Below are positions 35,747 to 44,525 of a stretch of DNA of 64,000 nt, one piece after another (the stretch's first letter is position 1; the number at the start of each line of letters is the position of its first letter). The stretch covers positions 3,386,001 through 3,450,000 of the forward strand of contig NZ_CP133160.1 of assembly GCF_030913365.1 (NCBI RefSeq). The letters run 5' to 3'. Made by a program: the position numbers and the translations under genes. The notes under the pieces are model-generated. The model was not told the origin of the DNA. It did not search any database and saw only the letters and a list, made by a program, of their open reading frames with translations. Source of the stretch: Stenotrophomonas sp. 24(2023) (lineage in GTDB: Bacteria; Pseudomonadota; Gammaproteobacteria; Xanthomonadales; Xanthomonadaceae).

Positions 35747-35790
35747 GTGCCTGGCGCTACCGGGGCGGTCGCGGGGCATGGCCCCGCGCC
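35747..35790. repeat. Degenerate GTAG repeat pair upstream of miaB
   Basis: A reverse half-element ending in CTGGCGCTAC (35751-35760) is followed by the hairpin GCGGGGC-ATG-GCCCCGC (35771-35787). It lies in the 127-base gap between the miaB start and the end of the GST gene, both minus strand. Confidence 0.6.
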
Positions 35791-35818
35791 ACCGGCATCC
35801 GATCCCGCCCGACGGCCG

Positions 35819-36439
35819 TCACGCCGCCAGCAGGTCGGCGTCGATCTGCCGTGAGCGGTCGAAGGCCTGCAGGGTGTTCATCCGCGCGATGTAGGCCGCC
35901 GTGGCCGGGGCCGGGGTGACCAGGCCGAACTGGCTGGTCCACATCAGAGCATTGCCCCACAGCACGTCGGCCGCGCTCATGGTCTCGCCCAGCAGGTACG
36001 GCCCCTGCGCCAGCTGTGCCTCGATGATCTGCAGCACCGTATCGGCGTCGTTGTACGGCGACATCGACTGCGCCGGTGCTTCGCGGTGCATCGCCCGGTC
36101 GATCATCGCCGGCTCGAAGCAGGCGCCGTAGAAGGCCATCCAGCGCAGGTAGGGCCCGCGCAGCGCATCGCCGATCGGCGGTGCCAGCCCGGCCTCGGGG
36201 TACAGGTCGGCCAGGTACAGGTAGATGGCCACCTGTTCGGTCACCAACGCGCCCTCGTGGATGATCGCCGGCACCTTGCCCATCGGGTTGATCGCCAGGT
36301 ACGCGGGGGCCAGGTTGGCGCCGGCCTTGAGGTCCAGCACCTGCAGGGCGTAGTCCGCGCCCAGTGCTTCAAGCAGGGCGACGGTGCCGCTCGAGCGCGA
36401 ACGGGCGGCGTGGTAGAGGGTGATCTGACGGGAGTTCAT
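35819..36439 (-). CDS. Glutathione S-transferase family protein
   Basis: A 206-residue two-domain GST. The thioredoxin-like N-terminal domain (about 1-78) has the catalytic-loop sequence SRSSGTVALLEALG, the cis-Pro segment NPMGKVPAI, and the glutathione-binding TEQVAIYLYLAD. The C-terminal helical domain has the capping motif MSAADVLWG. This resembles bacterial beta/theta-like GSTs. The substrate is unknown. The ATG at 36439 is used, with one at 36448 (MPTMNSRQ) possible. It diverges from a WYL-type regulator 70 bases away, its likely controller. Confidence 0.85.
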   Translation of the reverse strand: MNSRQITLYHAARSRSSGTVALLEALGADYALQVLDLKAGANLAPAYLAINPMGKVPAIIHEGALVTEQVAIYLYLADLYPEAGLAPPIGDALRGPYLRWMAFYGACFEPAMIDRAMHREAPAQSMSPYNDADTVLQIIEAQLAQGPYLLGETMSAADVLWGNALMWTSQFGLVTPAPATAAYIARMNTLQAFDRSRQIDADLLAA

Positions 36440-36509
36440 GGTCGGCATCCGCTGGAAAGAGTGGCCATGGTCGGGCACCATTGCGGACGACTTCTGTCCT
36501 CGATCCTTC

Positions 36510-37475
36510 ATGCGCCATACCGCCCACCGCCTGTTGCGCCTGATCGCCCTGCTGCAGGCCCGCCGCCACTGGTCCGGGGCCGAGCTGGCCGAGCGCATGG
36601 GCGTGGACCGGCGCAGCATCCGCCGTGACATCGAGCGGCTGCGCGAACTGGGGTATCCGATCCAGGCCTCGGCCGGGGTCGGTGGCGGTTACCGGCTCGG
36701 CGCGGGCGCGCCGGTGCTGCCGATGCTGCTGGACGAGGAGGAGGCGACCACCCTGGCCATCGCCCTGCGCGCGGCCTCGGCCACGGTGGCCGGCATCGAC
36801 GACACCGCCCGGGGCCTGTTGTCCAAGCTCGACCCGCTGGTGCCCAGCCGCCGCCGCCAGCAGGCCGGCGAGGTGCATGCGGCCACGGCCACCCTGTCCG
36901 ACCTGCCCAAGGCCGATGCGCGGCTGCTGGGGCAACTGGCCCAAGCCTGCCGCCAGGCGGCCCGGCTGGCCTTCGACTACCGCAGCGGGCAGGACGTGCT
37001 GACCCAGCGCGAGGTGGAGGCCCAGCACCTGATCAACTATGGCCGGCGCTGGTACCTGCTGGCCTGGGACCTGGGGCGGCAGGACTGGCGCACCCTGCGC
37101 GTGGATCGCATGGGGCCCACCCGCACCCTGCGGGTACAGGGCGTACACCGGCGTACCCCGGCGCCGCCGGCGGTGATGGTGCGCCAGGCCGTGAGCCAGT
37201 CGCCGTTCCGCCTGCAGGCGGTGATGCGCCTGGCGGGGCCGCTGGCCGAGCTCAGCCGTACCGTGCCGCCCTGGTGCGGGGTGCTGGAGGCCGATGGCCC
37301 GGACCACTGCCTGCTGCGCGTGGGCGCGGACAGTACCGGCATGATGCTGGCCCAGATCCTGGGCCTGGACCAGGTGCCGCTGGCGCTGTGGACCACCCCG
37401 CCGGCGCTGAAAGCCCAGCTGGCCCAGCGCCTGGCGGGACTGGGGACACTGTTCGGCGACGACGGCGAAGGGTGA
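36510..37475 (+). CDS. WYL-domain transcriptional regulator (YafY type)
   Basis: A 321-residue regulator. The N-terminal winged helix (HTH_11) spans about 5-60 (GAELAERMGVDRRSIRRDIERLRELG) with a glycine-rich wing (GVGGGYRLGAG). The WYL domain (about 140-220) contains NYGRRWYLLAWDLGRQDWRTLRVDRM, with the W-Y-L core. WYL domains bind small ligands, often nucleotides, to control transcription. It is divergent from the GST gene and probably regulates it. The ATG at 36510 is the first that fits the family N-terminus. Confidence 0.87.
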   Translation: MRHTAHRLLRLIALLQARRHWSGAELAERMGVDRRSIRRDIERLRELGYPIQASAGVGGGYRLGAGAPVLPMLLDEEEATTLAIALRAASATVAGIDDTARGLLSKLDPLVPSRRRQQAGEVHAATATLSDLPKADARLLGQLAQACRQAARLAFDYRSGQDVLTQREVEAQHLINYGRRWYLLAWDLGRQDWRTLRVDRMGPTRTLRVQGVHRRTPAPPAVMVRQAVSQSPFRLQAVMRLAGPLAELSRTVPPWCGVLEADGPDHCLLRVGADSTGMMLAQILGLDQVPLALWTTPPALKAQLAQRLAGLGTLFGDDGEG

Positions 37476-37521
37476 TCGGGTTGGCTTGGCAAGCCCCGGT
37501 GAAGCTGGGACACTGCCGGCC

Positions 37522-38457
37522 ATGAAGGGGAGACTGGGGACAACGGCGATCATCATCGCTGCGCTGGCCGCTGCGCCGGCCAGTGCGGGCACGCTGTACA
37601 AGTGCGTCGGCGGCGATGGCGTCACCAGTTACGTCAGCAAGCGTGTCAGCGGTGCCCGCTGCGAGGCCATCAGCTATACCCGTGAGGCCAAGCGCCCCCG
37701 TGCCAGCGTCGCCACGCGCGCCCCGGCCGTCACCGCGCCGGCCACGCCTCCCGCGCCGGTCCCTGCCACCACGGCCGCTGCGGCCGAGCGCACGCCCACG
37801 GCACTCGCCGCCACACCTGCCCCTGCGGCCCGTGGCGCCACGGCAGCACCGGTGGCCCGCCCCGGCCGGGGCGGACGGGTGGTCAGCGGCCAGGTGTATT
37901 CCTATATGCAGGATGGCGTGCGCCACTACACCAGCCGCAAGCCGACCCAGGTCGCCAGCCTGGGCCCGGTGCGCACCATCCACTACAGCTTCATCGAGCG
38001 CTGCTACGCCTGCGGCATCAACAGCCCGGTCAACTTCGGCACCGTGCGCCTGAACACCACCGCTTTCCATGGCGAGATCGCGTCGGCGGCGCGCGAGTTC
38101 GGGGTGGAGGAAGCGGTGGTCCGGGCCATCATCCATGCCGAGTCGGCGTACAACCCGACCGCGCTCAGCCGTGCCGGCGCACAGGGCCTGATGCAGCTGA
38201 TGCCGCCGACCGCGGCGCGCTTCGGCGTCAGCGACTCCTATGATGCAGCGCAGAACATCCGCGGCGGCGTGCAGTACCTGGCCTGGCTGCTGAAGCGCTT
38301 CAACGGCGACCTGACCCTGGCCGCCGCCGGCTACAACGCCGGCGAAGGCGCCGTGGACCGCCATGGTGGCGTGCCCCCCTACAGCGAAACCCGGTACTAC
38401 GTGCAGCGCGTGGCGCAGTTGGCCGACCGCTACCGCACGGCGTTGAGCCAGCAGTAG
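37522..38457 (+). CDS. Secreted lytic transglycosylase (SLT domain)
   Basis: A 311-residue periplasmic enzyme cleaving peptidoglycan glycan strands. A signal peptide (1-22) is followed by a DUF4124-like small domain (GTLYKCVGGDGVTSYVS) and a 70-residue Ala/Pro/Thr-rich linker. The second half (about 180-305) is the lysozyme-like SLT domain with catalytic E207 in IHAESAYNP, then GAQGLMQLMPPTAARFGV and AAGYNAGEGAVDRHGG. Its TAG stop lies within the GTAG of a forward palindromic repeat. It is co-directional with the WYL gene upstream but probably independent of it. Confidence 0.9.
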   Translation: MKGRLGTTAIIIAALAAAPASAGTLYKCVGGDGVTSYVSKRVSGARCEAISYTREAKRPRASVATRAPAVTAPATPPAPVPATTAAAAERTPTALAATPAPAARGATAAPVARPGRGGRVVSGQVYSYMQDGVRHYTSRKPTQVASLGPVRTIHYSFIERCYACGINSPVNFGTVRLNTTAFHGEIASAAREFGVEEAVVRAIIHAESAYNPTALSRAGAQGLMQLMPPTAARFGVSDSYDAAQNIRGGVQYLAWLLKRFNGDLTLAAAGYNAGEGAVDRHGGVPPYSETRYYVQRVAQLADRYRTALSQQ

Positions 38458-38476
38458 TGCCGGGCCATGCCCGGCG
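38454..38476 (+). repeat. GTAG palindromic repeat overlapping the transglycosylase stop
   Basis: The element starts at the last G of the final Gln codon, so its GTAG contains the stop codon (38455-38457). It continues TGCCGGGCC-ATG-GCCCGGC-like as a hairpin. Confidence 0.8.
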
Positions 38477-38511
38477 AGCGAAGCGGCAACAAAAGATGTT
38501 GTGACAATGCG

Positions 38512-38541
38512 TTGTGTGGCGCGCGACGGTTCAGCTACACT
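38512..38541 (+). promoter_or_regulatory. Candidate promoter of petABC
   Basis: TTGTGT (38512-38517) and TACACT (38536-38541) are separated by 18 bases, about 80 bases before the petA ATG. The -10 is good and the -35 is weak. Confidence 0.4.
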
Positions 38542-38621
38542 CGGCCCTGATTCAATGCGGCCCTGGCCCCCACCGGACCGCTGGCAGCCTTAAAGCTACC
38601 TAATCAATATCGGAGTGCCGG

Positions 38622-39242
38622 ATGGCCAACGATGGGGTATACGATCCAGTCAACACCGGACGTCGGCGTTTTCTTTCTGCAACCACAGCCGTGGTTGGTG
38701 CCGTCGGCGTCGGATTTGCCGCAGTTCCTTTCATCAAATCCTGGAATCCCAGTGCCCGTGCCAAGCTTGCCGGCGCACCGGTAGTGGCCGATATCAGCGC
38801 GTTGCAGGAAGGCCAGCGCCTGATCCTGGAATGGCGCGGGCAGCCGATCTGGATCGTCAAGCGGTCCAAGGCCATCCTCGAGGCCCTGCATGGTCTGGAC
38901 GAACGCCTGAAGGACCCCGAGTCCGGCGAGAAGGACCAGCAGCCGGCCTACGTGCTCAAGCAGAACCCCGAGCTGCGCTCGATCAAGGCCGATGTCTCGG
39001 TGCTGGTCGGCCTGTGCACGCACCTGGGCTGCTCGCCGGAAATGGTGGCCGAGATCCGGCCCGAACCCTATGACCCGCAGTGGAAGGGCGGTTATTTCTG
39101 CCCCTGCCACAAGTCGCGCTTCGACATGTCCGGGCGTGTGTTCAAGGACGTGCCGGCGCCGATCAACCTGCTGGTGCCGCCGCACCATTACCAGGACGAC
39201 AACACCATCATCATCGGCGTGGATCCGGAGGGGGCTGCCTGA
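38622..39242 (+). CDS. petA: Ubiquinol-cytochrome c reductase, Rieske iron-sulfur subunit
   Basis: A 206-residue subunit of the cytochrome bc1 complex. A twin-arginine type N-terminus (TGRRRFL) is followed by an uncleaved membrane anchor (about 19-38) and the 2Fe-2S domain. Cluster ligands are C132/H134 in CTHLGC and C160/H163 in CPCHKSRFD, with C137 and C162 placed to form the usual disulfide. It passes electrons from ubiquinol to cytochrome c1. It is first of petABC, and its stop shares one base with the petB ATG. Confidence 0.96.
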   Translation: MANDGVYDPVNTGRRRFLSATTAVVGAVGVGFAAVPFIKSWNPSARAKLAGAPVVADISALQEGQRLILEWRGQPIWIVKRSKAILEALHGLDERLKDPESGEKDQQPAYVLKQNPELRSIKADVSVLVGLCTHLGCSPEMVAEIRPEPYDPQWKGGYFCPCHKSRFDMSGRVFKDVPAPINLLVPPHHYQDDNTIIIGVDPEGAA

Positions 39243-40501
39243 TGGCCAATATCCTGAGCCGTACCGCCAGCGGCGTGGCCGACTGGGTCAATGCCCGCGC
39301 GCCGGGCCTGATGCCGATCTACCGCAAGCACGTCAGCGAGTACTACGCGCCGAAGAACTTCAACCTCTGGTACTACTTCGGGTCGCTGGCGCTGCTGATC
39401 CTGGTCAACCAGATCGTCACCGGCATCTTCCTGACGATGCACTACAAGACGAACGCCGCCGAAGCGTTCGCCTCCATCGAATACATCATGCGGGATGTCG
39501 AGTGGGGCTGGTTGATCCGCTACATGCACTCCACCGGGGCCTCGCTGTTCTTCATCGTGGTCTACCTGCACATGTTTCGCGGGCTGCTGTACGGCAGCTA
39601 CCAGAAACCGCGCGAACTGGTGTGGATCCTGGGCATGCTGATCTATCTGGTGCTGATGGCCGAAGCCTTCATGGGCTACGTGCTGCCCTGGGGCCAGATG
39701 TCGTTCTGGGGCGCGAAGGTCATCATCTCGCTGTTCGGTGCCATCCCGGTCATCGGCAACGGCCTCACCGAATGGATCATGGGCGACTACCTGCCCAGTG
39801 ATGCCACGCTCAACCGGTTCTTCGCCCTGCATGTCATCGCGCTGCCGCTGGTGCTGCTGCTGCTGGTGGTGCTGCACCTGGGCGCGCTGCATGAAGTGGG
39901 GTCCAACAACCCCGACGGCGTGGAGATCAAGAAGGGGCCGAAGGGCAACCGCTGGTCGCCGCATGCGCCGGCCGACGGCATCCCGTTCCATCCGTACTAC
40001 ACGCTCAAGGATGGTGTGGGTGCCGGCTTCCTGCTGATCATCGCCGCCTTCATCATCTTCTTCGCGCCGGGCTTCGGTGGCCTGTTCCTGGAACACGACA
40101 ACTTCACCGAGGCCAACCGCCTGGTGACCCCCGAGCACATCAAGCCGGTGTGGTACTACACGCCGTACTACGCGATGCTGCGGGTGGTGCCGAACAAGCT
40201 GGGCGGCGTGATCGTGATGTTCTCGGCCATCGCCATCCTGTTCCTGGTGCCGTGGCTGGACAAGGCCAGGGTCAAGTCGGTGCGCTACCGCGGCTGGATC
40301 TCGAAGGTGATGCTGGGCGTGCTGGCGGTGTGCTTCGTGTGGCTGGGCGTGATCGGTTCCGGCCCGGGCACGGATGTGCACGAGACCTACATCGGGCGGG
40401 TGCTGACGTTCCTGTACTTCGCCTTCTTCATCACCATGCCGGTATGGACGCGGCTGGACAAGACCAAGCCAGTACCTGAGAGGGTGACCACGCATGACTG
40501 A
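39242..40501 (+). CDS. petB: Ubiquinol-cytochrome c reductase, cytochrome b subunit
   Basis: A 419-residue cytochrome b with eight predicted spans. The two pairs of heme histidines are in IRYMHSTGASLFFIVVYLHMFRG and NRFFALHVIALPLVLLLLVVLHLGAL. The quinol-site PEWY-type motif appears as PVWYYTPYYAMLR. This one-polypeptide form is the bacterial/mitochondrial type. It overlaps the petC start by eight bases (ATGACTGA). Confidence 0.96.
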   Translation: MANILSRTASGVADWVNARAPGLMPIYRKHVSEYYAPKNFNLWYYFGSLALLILVNQIVTGIFLTMHYKTNAAEAFASIEYIMRDVEWGWLIRYMHSTGASLFFIVVYLHMFRGLLYGSYQKPRELVWILGMLIYLVLMAEAFMGYVLPWGQMSFWGAKVIISLFGAIPVIGNGLTEWIMGDYLPSDATLNRFFALHVIALPLVLLLLVVLHLGALHEVGSNNPDGVEIKKGPKGNRWSPHAPADGIPFHPYYTLKDGVGAGFLLIIAAFIIFFAPGFGGLFLEHDNFTEANRLVTPEHIKPVWYYTPYYAMLRVVPNKLGGVIVMFSAIAILFLVPWLDKARVKSVRYRGWISKVMLGVLAVCFVWLGVIGSGPGTDVHETYIGRVLTFLYFAFFITMPVWTRLDKTKPVPERVTTHD

Positions 40502-41243
40502 GCGCTGGATGGTCCGGCTGGCCCTGATGGCCGCCCTGATGCTGGGCAGTACCCTGGCCAGCGCCGCCGAAGGGGGCGCCAAACTGCTGCAGGCCGGCAA
40601 CGACCTGGGTGACCGCGCTTCCCTGCAGCGCGGCGCGCAGCTGTACATGAACTACTGCTCCGGTTGCCATGCGCTGAAGTACCTGCGTTATTCGCGGATG
40701 GGCCAGGACCTGGGCCTGACCGAAGAGCAGGTCATGGCCAACCTCAACTTCACCGGTTCGGCCATTGGCGATCCGGTACCGGTGGCCATGCCCAAGGAGC
40801 AGGCCGAAAAATGGTTCGGCAAGATGCCGCCGGACCTGAGCCTGATTTCGCGTGTCCGCGGCAGCGACTGGGTGTACACCTACCTCAAGTCGTTCTACCT
40901 GGACAGCAGCCGCCCGCTGGGCTGGAACAATACCGTGTTCCCGAACGCGTCCATGCCCAACCCGCTGTGGGAAATGCAGGGCCTGCAGCAGCCGGTGCAT
41001 GGCAAGTCGGAAATCCCCGGGCAGGACCCGCCGGTGACCGGGCTGCGCCTGGCCAGCCCGGGCACGGTGGATGCCGGCCAGTACGACCAGGCCGTGCGGG
41101 ACATCACCAACTTCCTGGAGTACGCCGGTGAGCCGGCCGCGTTGAAGCGGCAGCAGCTGGGCGTGTGGGTGATCCTGTTCCTGGCCCTGCTGACCTTCCT
41201 CGTGTTCCTGCTGAAGAAGGAATACTGGAAGGACGTTCACTGA
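40494..41243 (+). CDS. petC: Ubiquinol-cytochrome c reductase, cytochrome c1 subunit
   Basis: A 249-residue cytochrome c1. A cleavable signal (1-25) is followed by the covalent heme site CSGCH (C55, C58, H59) and a single C-terminal anchor (LGVWVILFLALLTFLVFLL) with a short cytoplasmic tail. A Met axial ligand is likely in the MPNPLWEMQG region. It ends the petABC operon. sspA follows after 135 bases in the same direction, as in many gammaproteobacteria. Confidence 0.95.
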   Translation: MTERWMVRLALMAALMLGSTLASAAEGGAKLLQAGNDLGDRASLQRGAQLYMNYCSGCHALKYLRYSRMGQDLGLTEEQVMANLNFTGSAIGDPVPVAMPKEQAEKWFGKMPPDLSLISRVRGSDWVYTYLKSFYLDSSRPLGWNNTVFPNASMPNPLWEMQGLQQPVHGKSEIPGQDPPVTGLRLASPGTVDAGQYDQAVRDITNFLEYAGEPAALKRQQLGVWVILFLALLTFLVFLLKKEYWKDVH

Positions 41244-41378
41244 TCCACGCAGCCGTCATCCCTCCGGCCTATTGGCTTTTGTGATGTGCGGCTGCACACT
41301 CGGGGAAGAGTCGACCGCCGGCAAGGGGCTGGCGGCGCCGATGCGGCAGGCGGTTTTCCTGTCGTTGGAGAGCCTTTG

Positions 41379-42014
41379 ATGGCGGCGAGCGTACGCATGC
41401 GCAATACACTGACGCTGTTTTCCTCGAACGACGATGTGCTGTGCCATCGCGTGCGTCTGGTCCTTGCGGCCAAGGGCGTGACCTACGACTACGTGGCGGT
41501 GGACCCGCAGAATCCGCCCGAAGACCTGATCGATCTCAACCCGTACCATTCCGTGCCCACGCTGGTGGAGCGCGAGCTGGTGCTGTACGCCGCCTCGGTG
41601 GTCAGCGAATACCTGGATGAGCGCTATCCGCACCCGCCGTTGATGCCGGTCGATCCGCTGTCCCGTGCGCGCATCCGCCTGGCCATGCTGCGCATCGAGC
41701 ACGACTGGGTGCCACAGGTGCAGGCCATCCAGCTGGGCAACAAGACCCAGGCCGAAGCCGGTCGCAAGCGCCTGAAGGAACTGCTCACCGCCTCGGTGCC
41801 GCTGTTCAAGGCCAGCAAGTTCTTCCTCAATCCGGAAATGAGCCTGGCCGACTGTGCGATGGCGCCGATCATCTGGCGCCTGCAGGCGCTGGATGTCGCC
41901 CTGCCCAAGGATGGCAAGGCGATCGAGGATTACGGCAACCGCATCTTCCGCCACCCGGGCTTCGTGCGCAGCCTGACCGACCAGGAAAAGAAGCTGCGCG
42001 AGCTGCCGGTCTGA
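41379..42014 (+). CDS. sspA: Stringent starvation protein A
   Basis: A 211-residue GST-fold, RNA polymerase-associated protein involved in stationary-phase and acid-stress gene control. The N-terminal thioredoxin-like domain begins LTLFSSNDDVLCHRVRLVLAAKG and includes NPYHSVPTLVERELVLYAASVVSEYLDERYPHP. This is the SspA signature surface, and it lacks GST glutathione chemistry. The ATG at 41379 follows TTGGAG. It precedes sspB by 88 bases. Confidence 0.9.
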   Translation: MAASVRMRNTLTLFSSNDDVLCHRVRLVLAAKGVTYDYVAVDPQNPPEDLIDLNPYHSVPTLVERELVLYAASVVSEYLDERYPHPPLMPVDPLSRARIRLAMLRIEHDWVPQVQAIQLGNKTQAEAGRKRLKELLTASVPLFKASKFFLNPEMSLADCAMAPIIWRLQALDVALPKDGKAIEDYGNRIFRHPGFVRSLTDQEKKLRELPV

Positions 42015-42102
42015 GCCGGACGCGCCCGCTTTCCCGACCGCAGGCCGACTGGCCGGGCCGGCCGGTGCCCCGGCAGGCGGGGCGGGCGCGTACACTTGTC
42101 CC

Positions 42103-42570
42103 ATGAGCGAAGACTTTTTCCGCATGACCAGCCACCGCCCGTACCTGTTGCGGGCGCTGGTGGAATGGATCAACGATAATGACCTGACCCCGCATATCCT
42201 GGTGGATGCCGGCGTGCCCGGCGTGCAGGTGCCGCCGTCGTCGGTCAAGGATGGCCGGGTGGTGTTGAACATCGCCGAACGCGCGGTGGTCCGGCTGATG
42301 ATCGACAACGAGATGGTGAGCTTCTCGGCACGGTTCTCCGGCGTGAGCTACCCGGTGCAGGTGCCGATCAGTGCCGTGCTGGCCGTGTATGCCCGCGAGA
42401 CCGGGCAGGGCATGGCGCTGCCGGATGACATCGGCGGCAGCGAGCCGGCGCCGACCAGCGATGAACTGCTGCACGACGGCGATACCCCATCGGACGAGAC
42501 GCCGCCGGATGACAGGCCGCCGACCAGCCCGCCGCCGAAGGGGCGCCCGAACCTGCGCGTGGTCAAGTAA
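42103..42570 (+). CDS. sspB: ClpXP protease specificity-enhancing factor
   Basis: A 155-residue adaptor that delivers ssrA-tagged and other substrates to ClpXP. The folded N-terminal domain (about 8-110) has RPYLLRALVEWINDNDLTPHI and the substrate-groove region (SFSARFSGVSYPVQVP). A flexible Pro/Asp-rich linker follows, and the C-terminal ClpX-binding (XB) motif reads RPNLRVVK. The stop is TAA. The 26 bases ending at this stop recur, degraded, at the end of each unit of the tandem array that follows immediately. Confidence 0.93.
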   Translation: MSEDFFRMTSHRPYLLRALVEWINDNDLTPHILVDAGVPGVQVPPSSVKDGRVVLNIAERAVVRLMIDNEMVSFSARFSGVSYPVQVPISAVLAVYARETGQGMALPDDIGGSEPAPTSDELLHDGDTPSDETPPDDRPPTSPPPKGRPNLRVVK

Positions 42571-43049
42571 TTCCCGCCACATCCATCCACGCATGGCGTG
42601 GCTCTACCGGGGCGATGTCCTGTAGATCCACGCCATGCGTGGATGCTTATCCCTGCAGATCACCGGCCCGGTTGCCTGATGCGCGCATCGCCCGGACCTG
42701 CGCGCGGTCCAATGATTCCTGCCACATCCATCCACGCATGGCGTGGCTCTACCGGGGCGATGTCCTGTAGATCCACGCCATGCGTGGCTGCTTTTCCCTG
42801 CAGATCACCGGCCCGGCTGCCTGGTGCGCGCATCGCCCGGACCCGCGCGCGATCCAATGATTCCTGCCACGCCCATCCACGCATGGCGTGGCTCTACCGG
42901 GGCGATGTCCTGTAGATCCAAGCCATGCGTGGATGCTTTTCCCTGCAGATCACCGGCCCGGCTGCCTGATGCGCGCATCGCCCGGACCTGCGCGCGGTCC
43001 AATGATTCCCGCCACATCCATCCACGCATGGCGTGGCTCTACCGGGGCC
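42571..43049. repeat. 145-base tandem array of paired GTAG-type palindromes (3.3 copies)
   Basis: Units start at 42571, 42716, 42861 and 43006 (the last is partial, about 44 bases), spaced exactly 145. Units 1 and 2 differ at about 7 positions. Each holds a reverse palindrome ending CTCTAC and a forward one starting GTAGATCCACGCC, facing each other across a 14-base spacer (in unit 1, 42585-42607 and 42622-42644). The unit ends with a 26-base copy (42690-42715 in unit 1) of the sspB 3' end, 21 of 26 identical including an in-register stop. No open gene lies in this 500-base stretch. Confidence 0.9.
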
Positions 43050-43071
43050 CTTCCGGCGTGGATGCCTTTTC

Positions 43072-43422
43072 TCACACATCCTCGGCATCATCCAGGTCCG
43101 GCCGGATCTGGCTGATGCGTGCCGCACCGGGGCCGGTGAACGACACCAGTTCATTGCCCCGCAGCACCATGCGGCCGACATGGCGGTCGATGCCATCGTA
43201 GGAATACTCGAACTTGAAGGTGCGCTCGAAGCCGAGCCGGCCGTCTTCGCCGCGGCTCAGGCGCAGGCCAGTGGCATGCACGGCCTGGTCCAGCCACTGC
43301 ACGTCGGCCGCGCGGCAGGCGTTGCGGCCCAGCTCCACCGCACGCTCGGCGGCCGAACGCGCAGCATTCCAGAAGAAATACACCACGGCGCCGGCGATCA
43401 TCAGGACGAGCAGGGTAGGCAT
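43072..43422 (-). CDS. DUF3301 family membrane-anchored protein
   Basis: A 116-residue protein with one N-terminal span (MPTLLVLMIAGAVVYFFWNAARSAAERA). A small cytoplasmic domain follows: GRNACRAADVQWLDQAV, then FKFEYSYDGIDRHVGRMVLRG. This is the DUF3301 pattern, of unknown function. The ATG at 43422 begins right at the membrane segment. It converges on the tandem array behind sspB. Confidence 0.8.
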   Translation of the reverse strand: MPTLLVLMIAGAVVYFFWNAARSAAERAVELGRNACRAADVQWLDQAVHATGLRLSRGEDGRLGFERTFKFEYSYDGIDRHVGRMVLRGNELVSFTGPGAARISQIRPDLDDAEDV

Positions 43423-43490
43423 GGCAGCAGCAGAAAGGAGGGCAGGTGACCAAGATGGCGGCACACGGGCCTGCGATCAAGCACCTGCGT

Positions 43491-44444
43491 TCATGGCGTG
43501 CCCGGTGCGGGTTCCGCCACCGGCACCGCAGGCAAGGGCGGCGCCTGCAACGGCGCGGTGGCGGTCAGCTGCAGCAGGGCGGCCCAGTCCTGGCGGTTGA
43601 AGCTGCATTCGTCCTCGCGCCCGGGCGTACAGGTGGGGTCGATGCCATCGCTGCTGCGCCCACGCGCAGCCGGCAGCTGGATGTGCCCGGTACGGTCCAG
43701 GGCCAGCAGGCGCATCGCTACGGTGTTCATGACGTTGCCTCCCACCAGGTACAGGGTCTGGTCGCCGCCCAGATTGGCCGACACCACCACCTCGCAGTGC
43801 GATTTCCAGTGGCCGACCGAGCCATTGCCCAGCGCCTGCACCAGCCCGCTGTAGCTCAGGGTCGTGCTGCGGTCGCGCAGGAAGCACAGCAGATCGCCCG
43901 GTGCGGGCTTGGCGGTGGCCGGATCGACCAGCCGGTAGGGCACGCCCTGCGGCCCCGCCTGGTAGGCCGCGCGGATGTAGTCGATGTGGCGCGGGGAGGT
44001 GTTGAAGCCGGGCACACCGGCCCGCACCATCACCCAGGAAATGAAGGCCGCCGACCACGGGTTGTCGATGAGGAACGCGCGGCAGTCGCTGTCGGTGTAG
44101 CGGGTGCCCAGCGGCGCCAGGCAGCTGCCCGCACCGGGCAGGCTGCCCAGGGCGTTGAGCGTGCCGCTTTCACGCCAGTAGGTGCTCACGCGCTGCCAGG
44201 CGATCAGGCCGTTGTCGGCCAGGTGCTCGTTCTCGGCTTCGGTCACGCTGAGGCTGGCCGCGCGGCCCTCGCGGTCGATGAAGGGCCGGTACCAGAGCCG
44301 GTGCTCATTGCAGGCGGTGATGCGGATCGCCACCGCCAGCGGGCTCAGGCCGAAGCGTGGGGGCACATCGCAGGCTTCGGCGGCGGCCGCCGATACGGGC
44401 AGGGTGGCCAGCAGCAGGCCAGCAGGCAGCAACATCCGGCGCAT
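43491..44444 (-). CDS. Secreted DUF2272 protein
   Basis: A 317-residue exported protein with a signal peptide (1-22) and a DUF2272 domain. The domain shows NPWSAAFISWVMVRAGVPGFNTSPRHIDYI, PAPGDLLCFLRDRS and GHWKSHCEVVVSANLGGDQTLYLVGGNVMNTV. The SAAFISW and HCEVV segments recall NlpC/P60-CHAP amidase folds, but the catalytic role is untested. The tail is Pro/Ala-rich. Several Cys suggest disulfides in the periplasm. It stands alone between nadC and the DUF3301 gene. Confidence 0.78.
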   Translation of the reverse strand: MRRMLLPAGLLLATLPVSAAAAEACDVPPRFGLSPLAVAIRITACNEHRLWYRPFIDREGRAASLSVTEAENEHLADNGLIAWQRVSTYWRESGTLNALGSLPGAGSCLAPLGTRYTDSDCRAFLIDNPWSAAFISWVMVRAGVPGFNTSPRHIDYIRAAYQAGPQGVPYRLVDPATAKPAPGDLLCFLRDRSTTLSYSGLVQALGNGSVGHWKSHCEVVVSANLGGDQTLYLVGGNVMNTVAMRLLALDRTGHIQLPAARGRSSDGIDPTCTPGREDECSFNRQDWAALLQLTATAPLQAPPLPAVPVAEPAPGTP

Positions 44445-44525
44445 GCGCGGCTCCGGTGGGGGATGCCCGCAGCGTCGCAGCGCCCTCGTGAACGCCGGGT
44501 GTGAGCCGATGGCGCCGGGCCTGCC

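Noticed and set aside
42571..43049. CRISPR array
   Set aside because: The units are 145-base near-identical tandem copies with no variable spacers of 30-40 bases, and no cas genes are present.
42598..43115. Short repetitive ORFs inside the 145-base array
   Set aside because: Their repeating peptides simply reflect the tandem DNA repeat. No ribosome-binding site or homology-like sequence was seen.
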